A stretch of 28,893 bases of DNA. Origin: JBCBSS01 sp039819065 (lineage in GTDB: Bacteria; Bacteroidota; Bacteroidia; Cytophagales; Cyclobacteriaceae). How positions within the stretch are numbered: the first letter of the stretch is position 1; each line of letters starts with the position of its first letter. The stretch is from assembly GCA_039819065.1 (NCBI GenBank), contig JBCBSS010000103.1, positions 1 to 28,893 of the forward strand, given 5' to 3'. Positions 26,433 to 28,893 of this stretch are shown here, in pieces. Under the pieces are notes generated by a model, which saw nothing but the letters and a program-made list of their open reading frames with translations, was not told where the DNA came from and did no database searches. The position numbers were made by a program, and so were the translations under genes.

Positions 26433-28883
26433 CTATTCATACCTCAGTGATTCGGCAGGGCTGAGTCTTGTTACGCGTTTTGTTTGTATAAAAAGGACAG
26501 ATAGAGCAAGAAGCAATAAAAGACCTGCGGAAATGAAGATTTCTGTCAGATTCATATCAATGGCGTACGCAAAGCTGGCACGCCAATTATCCAGTAAATA
26601 GTAACTTAAAGGCCCACCTATTACTACCGCCACCAGGACAAGTATCATCAATTGTTTCCCCACTGTAAAGAATATCTGGTGGAGTTTAGCTCCTAAAACC
26701 CTTCTCAACCCTATTTCCTTAGTTCTTTTCGAGATATTAATCAGAACAAGTCCGTACAAGCCTAGCACGGCAATTACGATAGCTAGCAGTGTGAATGCGT
26801 TGACAATCTTACTGATACGCTCCTCATTTTTATATAGCGACATGAATTCATCCTCCAAAAAATAGTAGTCATAATGATTTCCGGGGAAGACTTCTAAATA
26901 CTTGTCTTTTATGGCAGCAAGTAAGCCATCTGTAGGTGTGCCGTCTAGCTTAACCAATAGTCTGTTTATGCCGTACATGGGCCTAAATATGACAGGATCA
27001 ATGGCGTGGTGAAGAGATCGTTGATGAAAGTCATTAACCACTCCGACAATGGCAGCCTCCGATTCGTAGTAATAAAGCATGCTACCAATAGCATCCTTTG
27101 GGGATTCGAACCCAAACAAGTCTAAAGCAGATTCATTAATCATGATATTCTTAACATCTTTCCAATCGTAATGATGATCTGTAGGTTCAAAATCTCTTCC
27201 AGCTAAGATCTTGAGCCCAACCGTCTCAGCAAAGTCGTGATGTATATTGAGGGTATTACAAGTAAGGTTTGATTTCTCAGAATCTGCGGAAGAGCGAATA
27301 GGACTAATTACGCCCATATTATTACCTGTTGCCCTGTTGGTAGCCGTCACATTTGCAACGCCGGAAAAGGCTGCTATTTCGTTTTTTAAGCGTTCGGTTC
27401 TTGGGATGTAGGTGCTATCCCATTTTGTCAGATCAGGCCCGTAGATCGCCAGTGTTTTGTCGATAGATATGCCCAGGTCCTTTTCCATCATGAAGTTAAC
27501 TTGTCGTCCTACTACTATGGCTCCCACAATCAATAGTAATGAAACACAGTATTGAAAAACGACTAAAATATTGTTAAATCCCTTGACCTCGCCCTTGGCT
27601 TTATAAGTGCCCTTGATTACATCCTTAACCCTAAAGGAGGCAATGATGGCGCCCGGATAAATTGATATCAAGAGTGCCAGTAAGCCAAAGCCGCCTAAAA
27701 AGACGACTAAAAACGGCACCCCCCATACATTCGCATAGATCAGATCATTGATGGTGAGTGATAAGCCAAGATACTGGTTGAAATAGGGCTGCAAGATCAA
27801 ACAGAGCAGAAAAGATAGAGCAAGGGATCCTATATTCAATACTAGCGATTCGATGGAAACTTGTAGAACAATTTGCTGCTTAGTAGCACTTAACGATTTT
27901 CTAATGCCCACCTCTTTGGCCCGTTGTAGCACGCGACTGGAAGTAAGGTTGATGAAATTGATCCAGGCCACAAATACCAGTAGGATCGCAATAACCAGCA
28001 TCATCCACACTACTCTCCCATTAACTACATTAGCCAGATCATACTCGTAGTAAGGACCAAGATGTGAACCCAATAAAGGCTGCAAGTAAAACGCTTCTTT
28101 CAACCCCGATGCCTTTCCCTCTTCAAAATAACGATCTCCGAATGCCGCTACTTTTTCATTGAGTAGATCAATATCAGCATTTTCGTCAACCAACACATAA
28201 TGATAGAAATCTGACCAATCCATGCTATTGTCCGCCCTTTCTCCCCATCGGTCTATATAAGAATCATATGAAACCAGTACTTCAAATTGCAGTTGTGAGT
28301 TTATGGGCGGATCCTTGACGATCGCTGTGATCTTTGATAACCAATCGCCGTTTAATTCGATGGTCGTATTGATCAAGCTTTCAACTGGTTTATTCTTGCT
28401 GACCAAACGCGAGGCATAGGACTCCGTTAGGACGACTTCATAAGGATCGTCCAGATTACGCTTTGTTTTATCTCCGTACAAGATCTCAAAGTCCAGTATA
28501 GAAAGGAATTGCTCATCTACGGCTAAGACATGATCGGCACGCAAAACACGTTCTCCGACTTTAATATGCCCCCAGTCTGGAAATATGCGTGTTGACTCGA
28601 TCACCTCGGGAAAATCCTCTTTCATCAATCGGCCTATGGTAGGCATGGTAATATTACTATGCTGTATCGATTCCCCATTCCGATACCGTTCGTGAATCAC
28701 ACGATAAATATGATCAGCCTTAGAATGAAAGCGATCAAAACTTAATTCGTGTAAGACGTATTCCAACATGAAAAGTGAAACCGTAAAACCTGCGACTAAT
28801 CCGAATAGGTTGATGGCGGTAAATAGCTTATGTCTCTTGAGATTCCTGAAAGTAACTTTTAGGTAGTTATTGAAAAGTCCCAT
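26433..28883 (-). CDS. FtsX/MacB-like ABC transporter permease (816 aa), second paralogue
   Basis: Paralogue of the 792-residue permease with the same plan: MGLFNNYLKVTFRNLKRHKL, a first transmembrane segment near 20-45, a periplasmic MacB-type domain, a block of membrane segments (VVWMMLVIAILLVFVAWINF and following), a second periplasmic domain, and three C-terminal segments ending SPAESLRYE. Both FtsX signatures are present: RAKEVGIRKSLSATKQ near 317, where the usual GA is changed to SA, and RTKEIGLRRVLGAK near 715. Conserved family words such as ILDFEILYGDKTKRNLDD, VVLTESYASRL and SLHHAIDPVIFRPM support the assignment. The gene is complete within the window (ATG at 28883, TAG at 26433). 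No ATPase is next to it inside the window; one could lie upstream, beyond the right edge. Confidence 0.95.
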   Translation of the reverse strand: MGLFNNYLKVTFRNLKRHKLFTAINLFGLVAGFTVSLFMLEYVLHELSFDRFHSKADHIYRVIHERYRNGESIQHSNITMPTIGRLMKEDFPEVIESTRIFPDWGHIKVGERVLRADHVLAVDEQFLSILDFEILYGDKTKRNLDDPYEVVLTESYASRLVSKNKPVESLINTTIELNGDWLSKITAIVKDPPINSQLQFEVLVSYDSYIDRWGERADNSMDWSDFYHYVLVDENADIDLLNEKVAAFGDRYFEEGKASGLKEAFYLQPLLGSHLGPYYEYDLANVVNGRVVWMMLVIAILLVFVAWINFINLTSSRVLQRAKEVGIRKSLSATKQQIVLQVSIESLVLNIGSLALSFLLCLILQPYFNQYLGLSLTINDLIYANVWGVPFLVVFLGGFGLLALLISIYPGAIIASFRVKDVIKGTYKAKGEVKGFNNILVVFQYCVSLLLIVGAIVVGRQVNFMMEKDLGISIDKTLAIYGPDLTKWDSTYIPRTERLKNEIAAFSGVANVTATNRATGNNMGVISPIRSSADSEKSNLTCNTLNIHHDFAETVGLKILAGRDFEPTDHHYDWKDVKNIMINESALDLFGFESPKDAIGSMLYYYESEAAIVGVVNDFHQRSLHHAIDPVIFRPMYGINRLLVKLDGTPTDGLLAAIKDKYLEVFPGNHYDYYFLEDEFMSLYKNEERISKIVNAFTLLAIVIAVLGLYGLVLINISKRTKEIGLRRVLGAKLHQIFFTVGKQLMILVLVAVVIGGPLSYYLLDNWRASFAYAIDMNLTEIFISAGLLLLLALSVLFIQTKRVTRLSPAESLRYE

Positions 28884-28893
28884 ATGATTTGAG

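Overview
The window looks like a chromosomal segment of a Bacteroidota bacterium, most likely a marine Cytophagales relative (Fulvivirga/Roseivirga-like; this is an inference). The support is a SusC-type carboxypeptidase-regulatory plus TonB-plug module, lipoprotein signals followed by acidic residues, large TIG/NHL/FN3 exported proteins, FtsX-like ABC permeases of about 800 residues, AT-rich intergenic DNA with no obvious Shine-Dalgarno sites, and a dispersed intergenic word (TGTCATTTCGACG...AGAAATC) that I remember as common in this phylum. No tRNA, rRNA, CRISPR array, insertion sequence or phage gene was seen.

Layout. Positions 2-5608 (+): the 3' part of an alpha-2-macroglobulin (A2M) family gene with an intact CAEQ thioester motif and an unusual inserted SusC-like module. 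It converges on a minus-strand run of five closely packed genes (21518 down to 5664). In transcription order these are a beta-helix lipoprotein, a lipoprotein with nine TIG domains and a six-blade NHL propeller, an outer-membrane beta-barrel protein, a 2372-residue exported protein of TANFOR-like type, and an FN3-repeat protein. The joints are 35 bp, a 4-bp ATGA overlap, 2 bp and 9 bp, so the set is very probably one operon of about 16 kb. Every product has an export signal, and none has a recognisable type IX secretion C-terminal domain. This cluster is the best candidate for an undescribed cell-surface system, but its function cannot be read from sequence alone.

The roughly 1-kb region 21519-22522 is unusually rich in structure. 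It holds a short frame resembling the last strands of a type IX sorting domain, a 21-bp tandem direct repeat, an 8-bp-period TGATNNNN array, the dispersed Bacteroidota word, a 10-bp-arm inverted repeat, one copy of a duplicated block of about 60 bp, and a 10-bp-period pyrimidine-rich array.

The right end carries two FtsX/MacB-like permease genes (24901-22523 and 28883-26433, both minus) flanking a plus-strand serine hydrolase of the beta-lactamase fold (25260-26291). The second copy of the 60-bp block lies upstream of the first permease, so the block flanks that gene. No ABC ATPase gene is inside the window.
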